From an uncultured Sphingomonadaceae bacterium (GTDB lineage Bacteria; Pseudomonadota; Alphaproteobacteria; Sphingomonadales; Sphingomonadaceae), in contig CADCVW010000030.1 of the NCBI GenBank assembly GCA_902806235.1, positions 1 through 64,000 of the forward strand: a DNA stretch of 64,000 nucleotides, in the 5' to 3' direction. Shown piece by piece: positions 41,565-50,674 of the stretch. The position numbers and the translations under genes are program-made. Each line of letters begins with the position of its first letter. Positions within the stretch are counted from its first letter, which is position 1. The notes beneath the pieces were generated by a model that saw only the letters and a list, made by a program, of their open reading frames with translations, did not search any database and was not told the DNA's origin.

Positions 41565-42650
41565 TCAGAGGACTTCGCTCATCTCCACCGCCCGGCGCTC
41601 GCGCGCGCTGATCTCGGCGGCCATGCCCATCGCCACCGCGCGCAGCCCGTCGTCGGCCGTCACCTCGACGGGCCCTTCGCCGCGCACGGCGCGCAGGAAC
41701 GCCTGGTGCTCGTAGAAGGTCGCGCCGTGGTGATGGCCTGCTCGGAGCGCCACTTCGTCGACGCCCACGTGGGTGCGCTCGGGCGCCTTCAGTTTCATGA
41801 AGCCGGTGCGCGGGCTGCGGACGAGGGTGCCGTCGGGAATGAAAACGTCGAGCCGGGCGGCGTTGCCCACCGCCGTCATTTCCTCCTGGTTCTCCGCTCC
41901 TTCAGCGAACATGCATAGGTCGAGCATGGCGCGCGTGCCGTCCGCGAAGTCGACGGTAGTATAGCTGTTGTCGATGATGTCCGGCCGCTCCCCCTCGTAG
42001 CGCTCGTCAACGTGGTTCACGTCCATCGCGCCCGAGCAGTAGACGCGCACCGGCTCCGACCGCACGATCAGGCGCATCAGGTCGAAGAAGTGGCAGCACT
42101 TCTCCACCATCGTGCCGCCTGTGTTGCGGTTGAACCGGTTCCAGTCCCCGACCTTGGGCAGGAAGGGGAAGCGGTGCTCGCGGATCGACAGCATCCGGAG
42201 CGCGCCGACGTCGCCGGCGTGGACGCGCCGGATGAACTCGGCGGCCGGCGGCATGTAGCGGTATTCCATCGCGGTCCAGAACACCCGTCCGCTGCTCGCC
42301 GCCGCTTCCGCCACCCAGCGCGCGTCCGCCACCGTGGTCGCCAGCGGCTTTTCGCACAGGATATGCACCTCGGCGTCGAACAAGGGCTCGAGCACCTCGC
42401 GGTGCGTGTGGTTCGGCGAGGCGACGACCACCGCGTCCACGTCGCCGCTCTCCGCTAACTCGGCCGCGCCCGCGTAGACGCTGATCCCGTCCGCCGCGTC
42501 GCCGAGCGCCTTGCGGGCCCAGCCCAGCGAGCGCTCCACCGGGTCGGCGATGGCGACCAGCCGCGCGCCGGGGGTAATCGCCAGGTTATTGATGTGCTCC
42601 ACGCCCATCATGCCCGTGCCGACCAGGCCGTAGCGCACCACCTCTCCCAT
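41565..42650 (-). CDS. Gfo/Idh/MocA-family oxidoreductase
   Basis: 361 residues from the ATG at 42650 (MGEVVRYGLVG), with AGGTGGGA upstream. N-terminal Rossmann fold with LVGTGMMGVEHINNLA, VVASPNHTHREV and the EKPLATTV signature (Lys of the catalytic EKP); C-terminal alpha/beta domain with GGTMVEKCCHFFDLMRLIV containing the conserved His. The family reduces or oxidises sugars, inositols and related polyols with NAD(P). It is 105 bases upstream of the receptor gene on the same strand and divergent from the aldo/keto reductase with a 28-base gap. Confidence 0.92.
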   Translation of the reverse strand: MGEVVRYGLVGTGMMGVEHINNLAITPGARLVAIADPVERSLGWARKALGDAADGISVYAGAAELAESGDVDAVVVASPNHTHREVLEPLFDAEVHILCEKPLATTVADARWVAEAAASSGRVFWTAMEYRYMPPAAEFIRRVHAGDVGALRMLSIREHRFPFLPKVGDWNRFNRNTGGTMVEKCCHFFDLMRLIVRSEPVRVYCSGAMDVNHVDERYEGERPDIIDNSYTTVDFADGTRAMLDLCMFAEGAENQEEMTAVGNAARLDVFIPDGTLVRSPRTGFMKLKAPERTHVGVDEVALRAGHHHGATFYEHQAFLRAVRGEGPVEVTADDGLRAVAMGMAAEISARERRAVEMSEVL

Positions 42651-42678
42651 CGCGTCCCACCTCGTGTATGAGCGGCGC

Positions 42679-43596
42679 ATGGCCGACCTCCTCCCTTCGC
42701 CCGAACCCCGCCCGCTCGGCAAGAGCGGCATCACCGTATCGCCCCTCGCCTGGGGCATGTGGCGCTTTGCCGGCGAGGACCTCCGGTCGGCGCAGGAGAA
42801 GGTTGAAGCGGTGCTGGAGGCAGGCGTTACCCTGTTCGACACCGCCGACATCTACGGCCCGGACAACGGCGAGCGGTTCGGCGCGGCCGAGCTGCTGCTG
42901 GGCCGGGTGTTCGCAGCGGCGAAGGGCCTGCGCAAGCGCATGGTGCTCGCCACCAAGGGCGGCATCGTCATCGGCACGCCCTACGACTCGTCGGCCGACT
43001 ATCTCGCCGCGGCAATCGATGCGTCTTTGAAGCGGCTCGGCGTCGAGCGGGTCGACCTGTGGCAGATCCACCGGCCCGACATGCTCACCCACCCGCAGGA
43101 GGCGGCGCGCGCGCTTGAGAGCGCGATGCGCGCTGGCAAGGTGCGCGCGGTGGGCGTCTCCAACCACACGCCCGCGCAGACGCGGGCGCTGGCGAAGTAC
43201 CTGCGCGAAGCGTCGGTGCCGCTCGCCTCCACCCAGCCCGAATTCTCGGCGCTCGCGCTCCAGCCGCTCGTCGATGGCACCCTCGACCTCGCGATGCAGC
43301 GCGATATCGCCGTGCTCGCCTGGTCGCCGCTCGCGCAGGGGCGCATCGCCGCTCCGCAGGACGATCGCGCGCTGGCGGTGGCGGAGCTGCTCGACCGCAA
43401 GGCGGAGGAGGCGGGCGTGGAGCGCTCCGCCGCGGCGTTCAGCTGGATCATGGCGCACCCGTCGCGGGCGATCCCGATCGTCGGCACGCAGAACGTGGCG
43501 CGCATCCGCGAGATCGGCGACGCGCTCAAGCCGCGCTGGACGCGGGCGGAATGGTACGAGGTGCTGCAGGCGTCGATGGGGGAGAAACTGCCGTGA
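42679..43596 (+). CDS. aldo/keto reductase
   Basis: 305 residues from the ATG at 42679; a GTG at 42664 in the same frame is a less likely start. The (beta/alpha)8 NADPH-dependent family is recognised by the catalytic tetrad: Asp54 (LFDTADIYG), Tyr59, Lys93 (LATKGG) and His131 (WQIHRPD), with FSWIMAHPSRAIPIVGTQN at the cofactor site. The family interconverts carbonyls and alcohols of sugars and small aldehydes. Its stop overlaps the GTG of the flavin-dependent oxidoreductase (GTGA), so the two are coupled. Confidence 0.93.
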   Translation: MADLLPSPEPRPLGKSGITVSPLAWGMWRFAGEDLRSAQEKVEAVLEAGVTLFDTADIYGPDNGERFGAAELLLGRVFAAAKGLRKRMVLATKGGIVIGTPYDSSADYLAAAIDASLKRLGVERVDLWQIHRPDMLTHPQEAARALESAMRAGKVRAVGVSNHTPAQTRALAKYLREASVPLASTQPEFSALALQPLVDGTLDLAMQRDIAVLAWSPLAQGRIAAPQDDRALAVAELLDRKAEEAGVERSAAAFSWIMAHPSRAIPIVGTQNVARIREIGDALKPRWTRAEWYEVLQASMGEKLP

Positions 43597-44663
43597 GCGA
43601 CGGGGCGAAGGGGTGCGAGGTCAGCTGGTTCTCGGCGCTGTGCGACGACGACTACGAGTTCCTGGGCGTCCCCGACGATAAGCTGAAGTCCAGCTGGGAG
43701 CACTGCCGTGACATCGTGCTCCAGGCGGAGACGAGCGGCTTCGATAACATCCTGCTGCCCAGCGGCTACCAGCTCGGCATCGACACCGCCGCTTTCGCCG
43801 CGGCGATCGCGCCGATGCTGAAGCGCATGCGCCTGCTGATGGCCGAGCGGATCGGCGAAACCTGGCCGCCGCAGCTCGCGCGGCGCATCGCCACCATCGA
43901 CCGCATCCTCGGCGGGCGGCTGACAGTGAACGTTATCTCGTCGGACCTGCCCGGCGAGCAGCTGGCGTCGGCCCCGCGCTACCAGCGGACGCTCGAGGCG
44001 ATGCTCATTCTCAAGACGCTGCTCAACGGCGAGCCGCTCGACCACCAGGGCGAGGCGTACAAGATTAAGGTCGATCCGCCGCGGGTAGGGACGGTGAGCG
44101 GCAGATGCCCGCAGCTCTACTTCGGCGGGCTGTCGCCGGATGCGCGCGAGGCCGCGGCGCGGGGCTGCGACGTTTATCTGATGTGGCCCGACCGCCGCGA
44201 GGCGGTCGCCGACATCATGGCCGACATGACGGCGCGCGCGGCGAAGCACGGGCGCACCCTGCGCTTCGGCTACCGCGTCCACGTGGTGGTGCGCGATACA
44301 GAAGCCGAAGCGCGCGCCGCGGCCGACCGGCTCCTGTCCAAGCTCGACGAAGGCGCGGGCGCGGCGATCCGCGCCAAGTCGCTCGACTCGGCTTCGGCGG
44401 GCGTCGCCGCGCAGGCCGCGCTGCGCGAGACGGCGGCCGACGACGGCTACGCGGAAGAGAACTTGTGGACCGGCATCGGCCGCGCGCGCTCGGGCTGCGG
44501 CGCGGCGATCGTCGGCGATCCGGATCAGGTGCTGGCGAAGCTCCGCTTGTACCAAGACATGGGAATCGAGGCCTTCATTCTGTCGGGCTACCCGCATGCG
44601 GCGGAGGCCGACCTGTTCGCGCGCCACGTGCTGCCGAAGCTGGAGCACGGGCCGCTGGCCTGA
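43593..44663 (+). CDS. LLM-class flavin-dependent oxidoreductase (SsuD-like)
   Basis: 356 residues from a GTG overlapping the aldo/keto reductase stop. VSWFSALCDDDYEFLG, ETSGFDNILLPSGYQLGIDTAAFAAAIA, TIDRILGGRLTVNVISSDLPGEQ and RARSGCGAAIVGDPDQVLAKLRLYQDMGIEAFILSGYPHAAEADLF match the luciferase-like/alkanesulfonate monooxygenase group. Such enzymes use reduced FMN and oxygen on sulfonates, sulfides or aldehydes; a separate flavin reductase is usually needed. The NADPH-FMN reductase gene at 47.8 kb is a possible but distant partner. Substrate unknown. Confidence 0.9.
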   Translation: MSDGAKGCEVSWFSALCDDDYEFLGVPDDKLKSSWEHCRDIVLQAETSGFDNILLPSGYQLGIDTAAFAAAIAPMLKRMRLLMAERIGETWPPQLARRIATIDRILGGRLTVNVISSDLPGEQLASAPRYQRTLEAMLILKTLLNGEPLDHQGEAYKIKVDPPRVGTVSGRCPQLYFGGLSPDAREAAARGCDVYLMWPDRREAVADIMADMTARAAKHGRTLRFGYRVHVVVRDTEAEARAAADRLLSKLDEGAGAAIRAKSLDSASAGVAAQAALRETAADDGYAEENLWTGIGRARSGCGAAIVGDPDQVLAKLRLYQDMGIEAFILSGYPHAAEADLFARHVLPKLEHGPLA

Positions 44664-44698
44664 CAGCGTTGGAGGACGGGTCGTTTCGACGCTGATCC

Positions 44699-44800
44699 GT
44701 CACCCCCGCGAAGGCGGGGGTCTATGACCTTCCACGGTCGTGAGCGCGCACCGAGCCGGCGTCGGGGTTTATGAATTCCCGCTTTCGCGGGAATGACGGG
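44699..44800. repeat. paired-hairpin intergenic repeat, family C
   Basis: Two perfect 8-bp hairpins: ACCCCCGC-GAAG-GCGGGGGT (44702-44721) and ATTCCCGC-TTTC-GCGGGAAT (44775-44794), in a REP-like pair separated by 53 bases, each flanked by GTC/TGAC. It fills the gap between the convergent flavin oxidoreductase and glpK genes. Only this copy is in the window. Confidence 0.75.
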
Positions 44801-44827
44801 CTGGAGGAGGCGTCGCTCTTCCTCGCT

Positions 44828-46306
44828 TCACGCCAGCGCCCGCGCGAGCGCGCCGCGCCAGCCGTCAAGCAGCGCCGTCCGCTCCGCCGCCTCCATCCGC
44901 GGGGCGAAGCGCTCCGCCTTGCCCGCGAGCCTCGCCACCTCGTCGAGCCCGCTCCACAGCCCGACGCCGATCCCGGCGAGGAACGCCGCGCCGAGCGCGG
45001 TGCTCTCCAGATCGGCGCGCCGCTCGACGGGCGCATCCAGCACGTTGGCGAGGAACTGGAGTAGCCAGTCGCTCGCCGCCATGCCGCCGTCAACGCGGAG
45101 GACCACCGGTCGCGGCGCGCCGTCGCGCGCCGTGGCGTCGAGCAGGTCGGCGGTTTGGTAGGCGACCGCCTCCAGCGCGGCGCGCGCGAGGTGGGCGCGG
45201 GTGGTGGCGAGCGTCAGCCCGCTGAGGAGGCCCCGCGCGTCCGGCCGCCAGTGCGGCGCGCCGAGCCCCGTGAAGCCGGGCACCATAAAAACGCCGCCGT
45301 TGTCGGGCACGGAGGCGGCGAGCGCGCCGGTTTCGGCCGCCTCCGCGATCAGGCCCAGGCCGTCGCGCAGCCACTTCACTGCCGCGCCCGCGACGAAGAT
45401 GGAGCCTTCGAGAGCGAAGCAGGGCGCCCCGGCCAGCCGGTAGGCAGTGGTGGCGAGCAGCCGGTTGGTCGAGGGGAGCGGCTGCGCCCCCGTGTTCACC
45501 AGGAGGAAGCAGCCGGTGCCGTAGGTCGCCTTGGTCGCGCCCGGCGCGAAGCAGCCCTGGCCGACGAGCGCCGCCTGCTGGTCGCCCGCCACGCCGGCGA
45601 TGGGGATGGCGCGGCCGAACAATCCGGGGTCGGTCTCGCCGAACGCCCCCGCGTTGTCGCGCACCTCCGGCAGCACCGCCATGGGTACGTCGAGCAGGCC
45701 GCACAGCTCCTCGTCCCAAACTTGCTCGCGCAAGTCGAACAGCAACGTCCGGCTCGCGTTCGTAGGGTCCGTCGCGTGGATGCGCCCGCCCGTCAGCCGC
45801 CACAGCAGGAAGCTGTCGATTGTGCCAAAGGCGAGCTCGCCCGCCTCGGCGCGCGCGCGCGCGCCCGGGACGTGGTCGAGCAGCCAAGCGAGCTTGGTGC
45901 CAGAGAAATAAGGATCGAGCAGCAGCCCGGTGCGCGCCTGAACCAGCGGCTCGTGGCCCGCGGCGCGGAGCATCGCGCACTGGTCGGCCGTGCGCCGGTC
46001 CTGCCAGACGATCGCGCGGTGGATAGGGACCCCGGTCGCGCGATCCCAGACCACGGCCGTCTCGCGCTGGTTGGTGATGCCGATCGCCGCCACCGTGTCC
46101 GCGCCGACGCGGCCGACGACCTCGCGCGCGGTGGCCAGGACGTCGCGCCAGATATCTTCCGCGTCGTGTTCGACCCAACCGTCGGCGGGGTAGTGCTGCG
46201 GCAGTTCGGCTTGGGCGGCGGCGACGGCGCGGGCTCCGCGGTCGAACAGGATGCTGCGCGTCGACGTGGTGCCCTGGTCGATGGCCAGGATGTACCGTCC
46301 GCTCAC
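44828..46306 (-). CDS. glpK: glycerol kinase
   Basis: 492 residues from a GTG that overlaps the glpD stop. GlpK phosphorylates glycerol to glycerol 3-phosphate. The FGGY fold is complete: [89 protein letters not shown] and [16 protein letters not shown]. The order glpD then glpK with a 4-base overlap makes a two-gene glycerol-use operon; no glpF channel or glpR repressor is nearby. Confidence 0.96.
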   Translation of the reverse strand: MSGRYILAIDQGTTSTRSILFDRGARAVAAAQAELPQHYPADGWVEHDAEDIWRDVLATAREVVGRVGADTVAAIGITNQRETAVVWDRATGVPIHRAIVWQDRRTADQCAMLRAAGHEPLVQARTGLLLDPYFSGTKLAWLLDHVPGARARAEAGELAFGTIDSFLLWRLTGGRIHATDPTNASRTLLFDLREQVWDEELCGLLDVPMAVLPEVRDNAGAFGETDPGLFGRAIPIAGVAGDQQAALVGQGCFAPGATKATYGTGCFLLVNTGAQPLPSTNRLLATTAYRLAGAPCFALEGSIFVAGAAVKWLRDGLGLIAEAAETGALAASVPDNGGVFMVPGFTGLGAPHWRPDARGLLSGLTLATTRAHLARAALEAVAYQTADLLDATARDGAPRPVVLRVDGGMAASDWLLQFLANVLDAPVERRADLESTALGAAFLAGIGVGLWSGLDEVARLAGKAERFAPRMEAAERTALLDGWRGALARALA

Positions 46307-47802
46307 GCGCCCGCCTCCGCCGTCGCTCCGCTCATCCGCTTCTCCACCCTCGCGACTTCCGCCGCGCTCATGTGCAGCCCGAGCTTGGTGCGTCGCCACA
46401 GCACGTCCTCCGCGGTCAGCGCCCACTCCTCCTTTTCGAGGTAGGCGAGCTCGCGCTCGTGCAGACCCGCGCCGTAATGCGGGCCCAGGTCGTCCAGGTC
46501 GGCCGCGTCGCCCAGCACCCGCTCGAGCCGCGACCCGTAGGCGTGGGCCAGCCGCCGGGCGAGCGGCGCGGGCAGAAACGGCCAACGCGCGCGCGCCGCG
46601 GCCAGAAAGGAGTCGAACGCGCCGATGTCGCCGCCGGGCAGCGGGGCCGCGCCCGTCCAGGCGGCGCCCGCGTCGGGCAGATGCGGGCGGAGCTTGTCCA
46701 CCGCCTGCTCGGCGAGCCGGCGAAAGGTGGTGATCTTGCCGCCGAACACCGACAGCATCGGCGCGCCCGGCCCGTCGCTTAATTCCAGCACGTAATCGCG
46801 CGTCACCGCCGAGGCGTCGTCCGCGCCGTCGTCGAACAAGGGGCGCACGCCCGAATAGCTGTGCACCACGTCGCCCGGCCCGATTTCGCGGCGGAGGTAG
46901 CGGTTCGCGCTCTCGCATAGGTAGGCGACCTCGTGCGCGTCGATCCGCGCTGGGCCGTCCGCGGTGGTCCAGGGCACGTCGGTGGTGCCGATCAGCGTGT
47001 AGTCCCCTTCGTACGGGATGGCGAAGACGATGCGGGTGTCCGGGTTCTGCAGGATGAAGGCGTGGTCGCCGGCGAAGAGGCGGGGCACGACGATGTGGCT
47101 GCCCTTCACCAGCCGCGGGTGGCGGCCGGGGGTCCCCGCCGCCTCCAGCAGCGCGCCGACGGACGCGCCGGCGGCGTTGACGACGGCGCGGGCGGCGACC
47201 TCGCGCCAGCCCTTCTCGTCACGCAGGGTGGCGGTCCACGTCCCCGGCCCGCGGCGCAGCGCCGTCACGCGCGTCCGCGTGAGCACTTCCGCCCCCCGCT
47301 CGCGCGCGTCCAGCGCTAAGAGCGCGACGAGCCGCGCGTCGTCTACCCAGCAATCGGCGTAGGAGAAGCCGCGGGCGACGTGCGGCTTCAGCCCCTGCCC
47401 GAGCGGCGTCCCCGCGAGCTTCACCCCGCGCGAGCCGGGCAGCGTGCGCCCGCCGCCTAAGTTGTCGTAGAGCAACAGCCCGAGCCGGATCAGCCAGCCC
47501 GGCCGCCCGTTCGGCGGCCGCGGCAGCACGAAGGTGAGCGGGTAGACGAGGTGCGGCGCGACGCGGAGCAGCCGCTCGCGCTCACGCAACGCCTCGCGCA
47601 CCAGCCGGAACTCGTAATATTCGAGGTAGCGTAGCCCGCCGTGGATCAGCTTGGTCGACGCCGACGAGGTTTGCCCGGCGAGGTCGCCGGCCTCCGCCAG
47701 CAGCGCGCGCAGGCCCCGCCCGGCCGCGTCGCGCGCGATCCCCGCGCCGTTGACGCCGCCGCCGACGATCAGCAAGTCGTATGGGGGTGCTTCCCTGATC
47801 AT
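46303..47802 (-). CDS. glpD: aerobic glycerol-3-phosphate dehydrogenase
   Basis: 499 residues. GlpD is a membrane-associated FAD enzyme that oxidises glycerol 3-phosphate to dihydroxyacetone phosphate and passes electrons to quinone. The FAD site [23 protein letters not shown] and the signatures [41 protein letters not shown] and [12 protein letters not shown] are intact. The start codon lies at the edge of a perfect 28-base inverted repeat (47801-47828) shared with the divergent flavin reductase gene. Confidence 0.96.
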   Translation of the reverse strand: MIREAPPYDLLIVGGGVNGAGIARDAAGRGLRALLAEAGDLAGQTSSASTKLIHGGLRYLEYYEFRLVREALRERERLLRVAPHLVYPLTFVLPRPPNGRPGWLIRLGLLLYDNLGGGRTLPGSRGVKLAGTPLGQGLKPHVARGFSYADCWVDDARLVALLALDARERGAEVLTRTRVTALRRGPGTWTATLRDEKGWREVAARAVVNAAGASVGALLEAAGTPGRHPRLVKGSHIVVPRLFAGDHAFILQNPDTRIVFAIPYEGDYTLIGTTDVPWTTADGPARIDAHEVAYLCESANRYLRREIGPGDVVHSYSGVRPLFDDGADDASAVTRDYVLELSDGPGAPMLSVFGGKITTFRRLAEQAVDKLRPHLPDAGAAWTGAAPLPGGDIGAFDSFLAAARARWPFLPAPLARRLAHAYGSRLERVLGDAADLDDLGPHYGAGLHERELAYLEKEEWALTAEDVLWRRTKLGLHMSAAEVARVEKRMSGATAEAGA

Positions 47803-47828
47803 CCGCCGCGCTCCATAGCGCGGCGGAT
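47801..47828. promoter_or_regulatory. perfect inverted repeat between divergent glpD and flavin reductase genes
   Basis: ATCCGCCGCGCT-CCAT-AGCGCGGCGGAT: 12-bp arms with no mismatch. It touches the glpD start codon on one side and an in-frame ATG of the flavin reductase on the other. It could be an operator controlling both genes or an mRNA hairpin hiding the glpD start. Confidence 0.5.
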
Positions 47829-47844
47829 GGCGGAGAGGAACGGC

Positions 47845-48441
47845 ATGGCGAGGCCCCTGGTGGTCGGCATCGGCGGCACGGTCGCGACCAATAGCTCGAC
47901 GGAGCAGGCGCTGCGCCTCGCGCTCGCCGCCGCGGCGGAAGCAGGGGCGGAAACGCGGCTGTTCGGCGGCGGATATCTCGCGCAGTTGCCGCACTACATG
48001 ACCGACTCCGACGCGGCCTGCACCAAGTGCGCCGAGCTGATCGAGGCGGTGCGCGCGGCGGACGGGCTGGTGATCGCCAGCCCGGGCTACCACGGCTCGA
48101 TCTCCGGTCTGGTCAAGAACGCTATCGATTACCTGGAGGAAACCGCCAAGGACCCGCGCGTGTACCTGGACGGGGTGCCCGTCGGCCTGATCGCCACCGC
48201 CTACGGCTGGCAGGCGACCGGATCGACGCTGGCGACGCTCCGCTCGATTGTCCACGCGCTCCGCGGCTGGCCGACGCCGCTCGGCGCGGCAATCAACAGT
48301 TCGGGCGGCATCTTCCGCGACGGGGATTGCACAGACGCGGGGGCTGCGGGGCAGCTGCGGCTCGTCGGCCGCCAAGTGTTCGAGTTCGCGCGGCTGCGGC
48401 GCAGCGACCCGGCCGTGATGGAAACCGGCCCGCAGGCCTAG
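47845..48441 (+). CDS. NADPH-dependent FMN reductase-family protein
   Basis: 198 residues from the ATG at 47845 with a GGAGAGGAA ribosome-binding site; another ATG lies 18 bases upstream inside the inverted repeat. Flavodoxin-like fold: VVGIGGTVATNSSTEQALRLAL at the FMN phosphate loop, GLVIASPGYHGSISGLVKNAIDYLEE (the conserved P-x-Y-x-x-S-x-x-x-LKN-type motif) and a GYWQ-like AYGWQATGSTLATLRSIVHAL. It reduces FMN or a quinone-like substrate. Only four bases separate it from the first glycosyltransferase gene, so it leads that operon. Confidence 0.9.
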   Translation: MARPLVVGIGGTVATNSSTEQALRLALAAAAEAGAETRLFGGGYLAQLPHYMTDSDAACTKCAELIEAVRAADGLVIASPGYHGSISGLVKNAIDYLEETAKDPRVYLDGVPVGLIATAYGWQATGSTLATLRSIVHALRGWPTPLGAAINSSGGIFRDGDCTDAGAAGQLRLVGRQVFEFARLRRSDPAVMETGPQA

Positions 48442-48445
48442 CGTC

Positions 48446-49510
48446 ATGCGCGTCTTGCTCACGGCCGACGCGGTCGGCGGGGTGTGGACCTACGCACTCG
48501 ACCTCGCCCGCGCGCTCGCGCCGCTCGACGTAGAGGCGGTGGTCGCCGTGATGGGTCCGTCGCCCGGCCCGGCGTTGCGGGAAGCGGGAAGCGGTATCCA
48601 GCTGATCGACACGGGGCTGCCGCTCGACTGGCTGACTGACGACCGCTCGGCCGCCCGGCGCGCCGGCGAGGCGCTGGCCGCGCTCGCCGCGGAGGAGCGC
48701 GTGGACCTCGTCCACCTCAACGCCCCGCCGCTGGCAGTCGCGCCCTTCCCCGTCCCCGTGCTCGCCGTCGCGCACAGTTCGGTCGCGACCTGGTGGACGG
48801 CGGTGAAGGGTGCGGAGTTGCTGCCGGCCGACTTCGCATGGCGCGCGGCGCAGTTCGGCGAAGGGCTGCGTGTCGCCGCCCGCGTCGCTGCGCCGAGCGC
48901 CGCCTACGCCGACGCGGTGGCGCGAACCTACGGCCTGCCCGCGCGTCCGACGGTCGTCCACAATGCCCGCGCTCTGCTGTCCCTGACGCCCACCGTCGCG
49001 CCCGCGTCCCACGCGTTCACCGCCGGCCGCCTATGGGACGAGGGGAAAGGGACGGCGACCCTCGACCGCGCGGCCGCGCTCGCCGCGGTACCGGTCCTCG
49101 CCGCGGGCCCGCTTCTCGGACCGAACGGCGTACGGGCCGAGGCGCCGCACCTCTGCTGCATAGGCAATCTCTCCGAACCCGAGCTGTTGGCGCGGCTGGC
49201 TGAGCGCCCGATCTTTGTCTCCGCCGCGCTATACGAGCCTTTCGGCCTGTCAGTGCTGGAGGCAGCGCACTTTGGCTGCGCGCTGGTTCTATCCGAAAAT
49301 TCTACCTTTCGCGAGTTATGGGACGGAGCGGCACGCTTCGTGCCAGCGCGCGACGCGGAAGCCTATGCCGCGGCGCTGGATGCGCTGGTGGCCGACAGGC
49401 CGGAACGCGCGCTACTCGGGGCGGCGGCGCGGGCGCGGGCCGGGCGGTTCACGGTGGAACGACAGGCGCGGGCGTATCTGACGCTGTACCGGGAAATGCT
49501 CATCGAGTAG
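48446..49510 (+). CDS. GT4-family glycosyltransferase (first of two)
   Basis: 354 residues. GT-B fold: the N-terminal MRVLLTADAVGGVWTYALDLARAL (acceptor side) and a C-terminal donor-binding motif FVSAALYEPFGLSVLEAAHFGCALVLS, with the Glu pair of the E-x7-E motif (EPFGLSVLE). Retaining GT4 enzymes transfer a sugar from a nucleotide donor. Being followed by another glycosyltransferase, a nucleotidyltransferase and a deacetylase suggests assembly of a defined glycoside or oligosaccharide rather than cell-wall housekeeping. Donor and acceptor unknown. Confidence 0.9.
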   Translation: MRVLLTADAVGGVWTYALDLARALAPLDVEAVVAVMGPSPGPALREAGSGIQLIDTGLPLDWLTDDRSAARRAGEALAALAAEERVDLVHLNAPPLAVAPFPVPVLAVAHSSVATWWTAVKGAELLPADFAWRAAQFGEGLRVAARVAAPSAAYADAVARTYGLPARPTVVHNARALLSLTPTVAPASHAFTAGRLWDEGKGTATLDRAAALAAVPVLAAGPLLGPNGVRAEAPHLCCIGNLSEPELLARLAERPIFVSAALYEPFGLSVLEAAHFGCALVLSENSTFRELWDGAARFVPARDAEAYAAALDALVADRPERALLGAAARARAGRFTVERQARAYLTLYREMLIE

Positions 49511-49577
49511 CACCAACGAACAAGGGCCCATGTTCCCTGCTTGCGGGCGCGCAACGAATCGGCCAAGCCGTCGCGCC

Positions 49578-50669
49578 ATGAAGATCGTCGTCTTCGGCCT
49601 CACCGTCAGCTCCTCTTGGGGCAACGGCCACGCGACGCTCTGGCGCGGGCTGATCCGCGCGCTCGACCGGCTCGGGCACCGGGTGGTCTTCTTCGAACGC
49701 GACGTCGACTACTACGCCCATTTCCGGGATCTCCGAGCGTTGCCTGGCGCGTCGGAGCTGGTACTGTACCCCGATTGGACGGCTGCGCGCGAGCGCGCGG
49801 CGCGGGAAGTGGCGGACGCCGACGTGGCGATGACCACCTCCTATTGCCCCGACGCGGTCGCCGCCGCCGCGCTGATCGCGGAGCGCGCGCCCGCCGCCAA
49901 GCTGTTCTACGATCTCGACACGCCGGTGACGCTCGCCAAGCTGGCCGCGGGCGAACATCCCGCCTACTTGCCAGCGCACGGGCTGGGCGACTTCGACCTC
50001 GTGCTCAGCTATACAGGGGGCGCGGCGCTCGATGCGCTGCGCGACCGGCTCGGCGCGCGCGAGGCGGTCCCGCTTTACGGCCATGCCGATCCCGAGCAGC
50101 ACCGCCCCGGCCCCCCTGACGCGCACTTCGCGGGCGACCTGTCCTACCTCGGCACCTACGCCGGCGACCGGCAGAACGCCTTGCGGGAGCTGTTCATCGA
50201 GCCCGCAAAGCTTCGCCCGGCGCAGCGATTCGTTCTCGGTGGCTCGGGCTACCCAGAAGACTTTCCCTGGACGGACAACATCTTCTTCGTCCGGCACTTA
50301 CCGCCGCCCGACCACCCGAGCTTCTTTTCTTCGTCGAGGCTGACCCTCAACATCACCCGCGCCGACATGGCGGCGATGGGTTGGTGCCCGTCCGGCCGCC
50401 TGTTCGAGGCGGCGCTGTGCGGTTGCCCGCTGCTCAGCGACGATTGGGAAGGGCTCGATCGCTTCTTCGTCCCTGGCGAGGAGCTGCTGATCGCCCGTAC
50501 CCGCGAGGACAGCGTCGCCGCCCTCGACCTCGGCGCGGCGGAGCTCGCCGCCGTCGCCCGCCGCGCCCGCGAGCGGGTGCTCGCCGAGCACACGAGCGAG
50601 CACCGCGCGCGCGCGCTGACCGAACTGGTCCGGGGCATCGCCGCGCCGCAGCGCGCGGCGGCGGAGTAG
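49578..50669 (+). CDS. CgeB-family glycosyltransferase
   Basis: 363 residues from the ATG at 49578. The N-terminus MKIVVFGLTVSSSWGNGHATLWRGL and HRVVFFERDVDYY, the domain-linking DLSYLGTYAGDRQ, and the C-terminal GRLFEAALCGCPLLSDDWEGLDRFFVPGEEL (the signature of the C-terminal glycosyltransferase domain in COG4641) assign it to the CgeB family. CgeB is known from Bacillus spore-coat maturation; its activity in other bacteria is poorly defined. It sits 67 bases after the first GT4 and five bases before the nucleotidyltransferase. Confidence 0.88.
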   Translation: MKIVVFGLTVSSSWGNGHATLWRGLIRALDRLGHRVVFFERDVDYYAHFRDLRALPGASELVLYPDWTAARERAAREVADADVAMTTSYCPDAVAAAALIAERAPAAKLFYDLDTPVTLAKLAAGEHPAYLPAHGLGDFDLVLSYTGGAALDALRDRLGAREAVPLYGHADPEQHRPGPPDAHFAGDLSYLGTYAGDRQNALRELFIEPAKLRPAQRFVLGGSGYPEDFPWTDNIFFVRHLPPPDHPSFFSSSRLTLNITRADMAAMGWCPSGRLFEAALCGCPLLSDDWEGLDRFFVPGEELLIARTREDSVAALDLGAAELAAVARRARERVLAEHTSEHRARALTELVRGIAAPQRAAAE

Positions 50670-50674
50670 GCGAC

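Noticed and set aside
39408..41918. 836-codon open frame on the plus strand opposite the TonB-dependent receptor
   Set aside because: Long antisense frames are expected at this GC content. The composition (Arg/Ala/Gly/Val with runs of RR and EH) is not protein-like, and the opposite strand has full receptor motifs.
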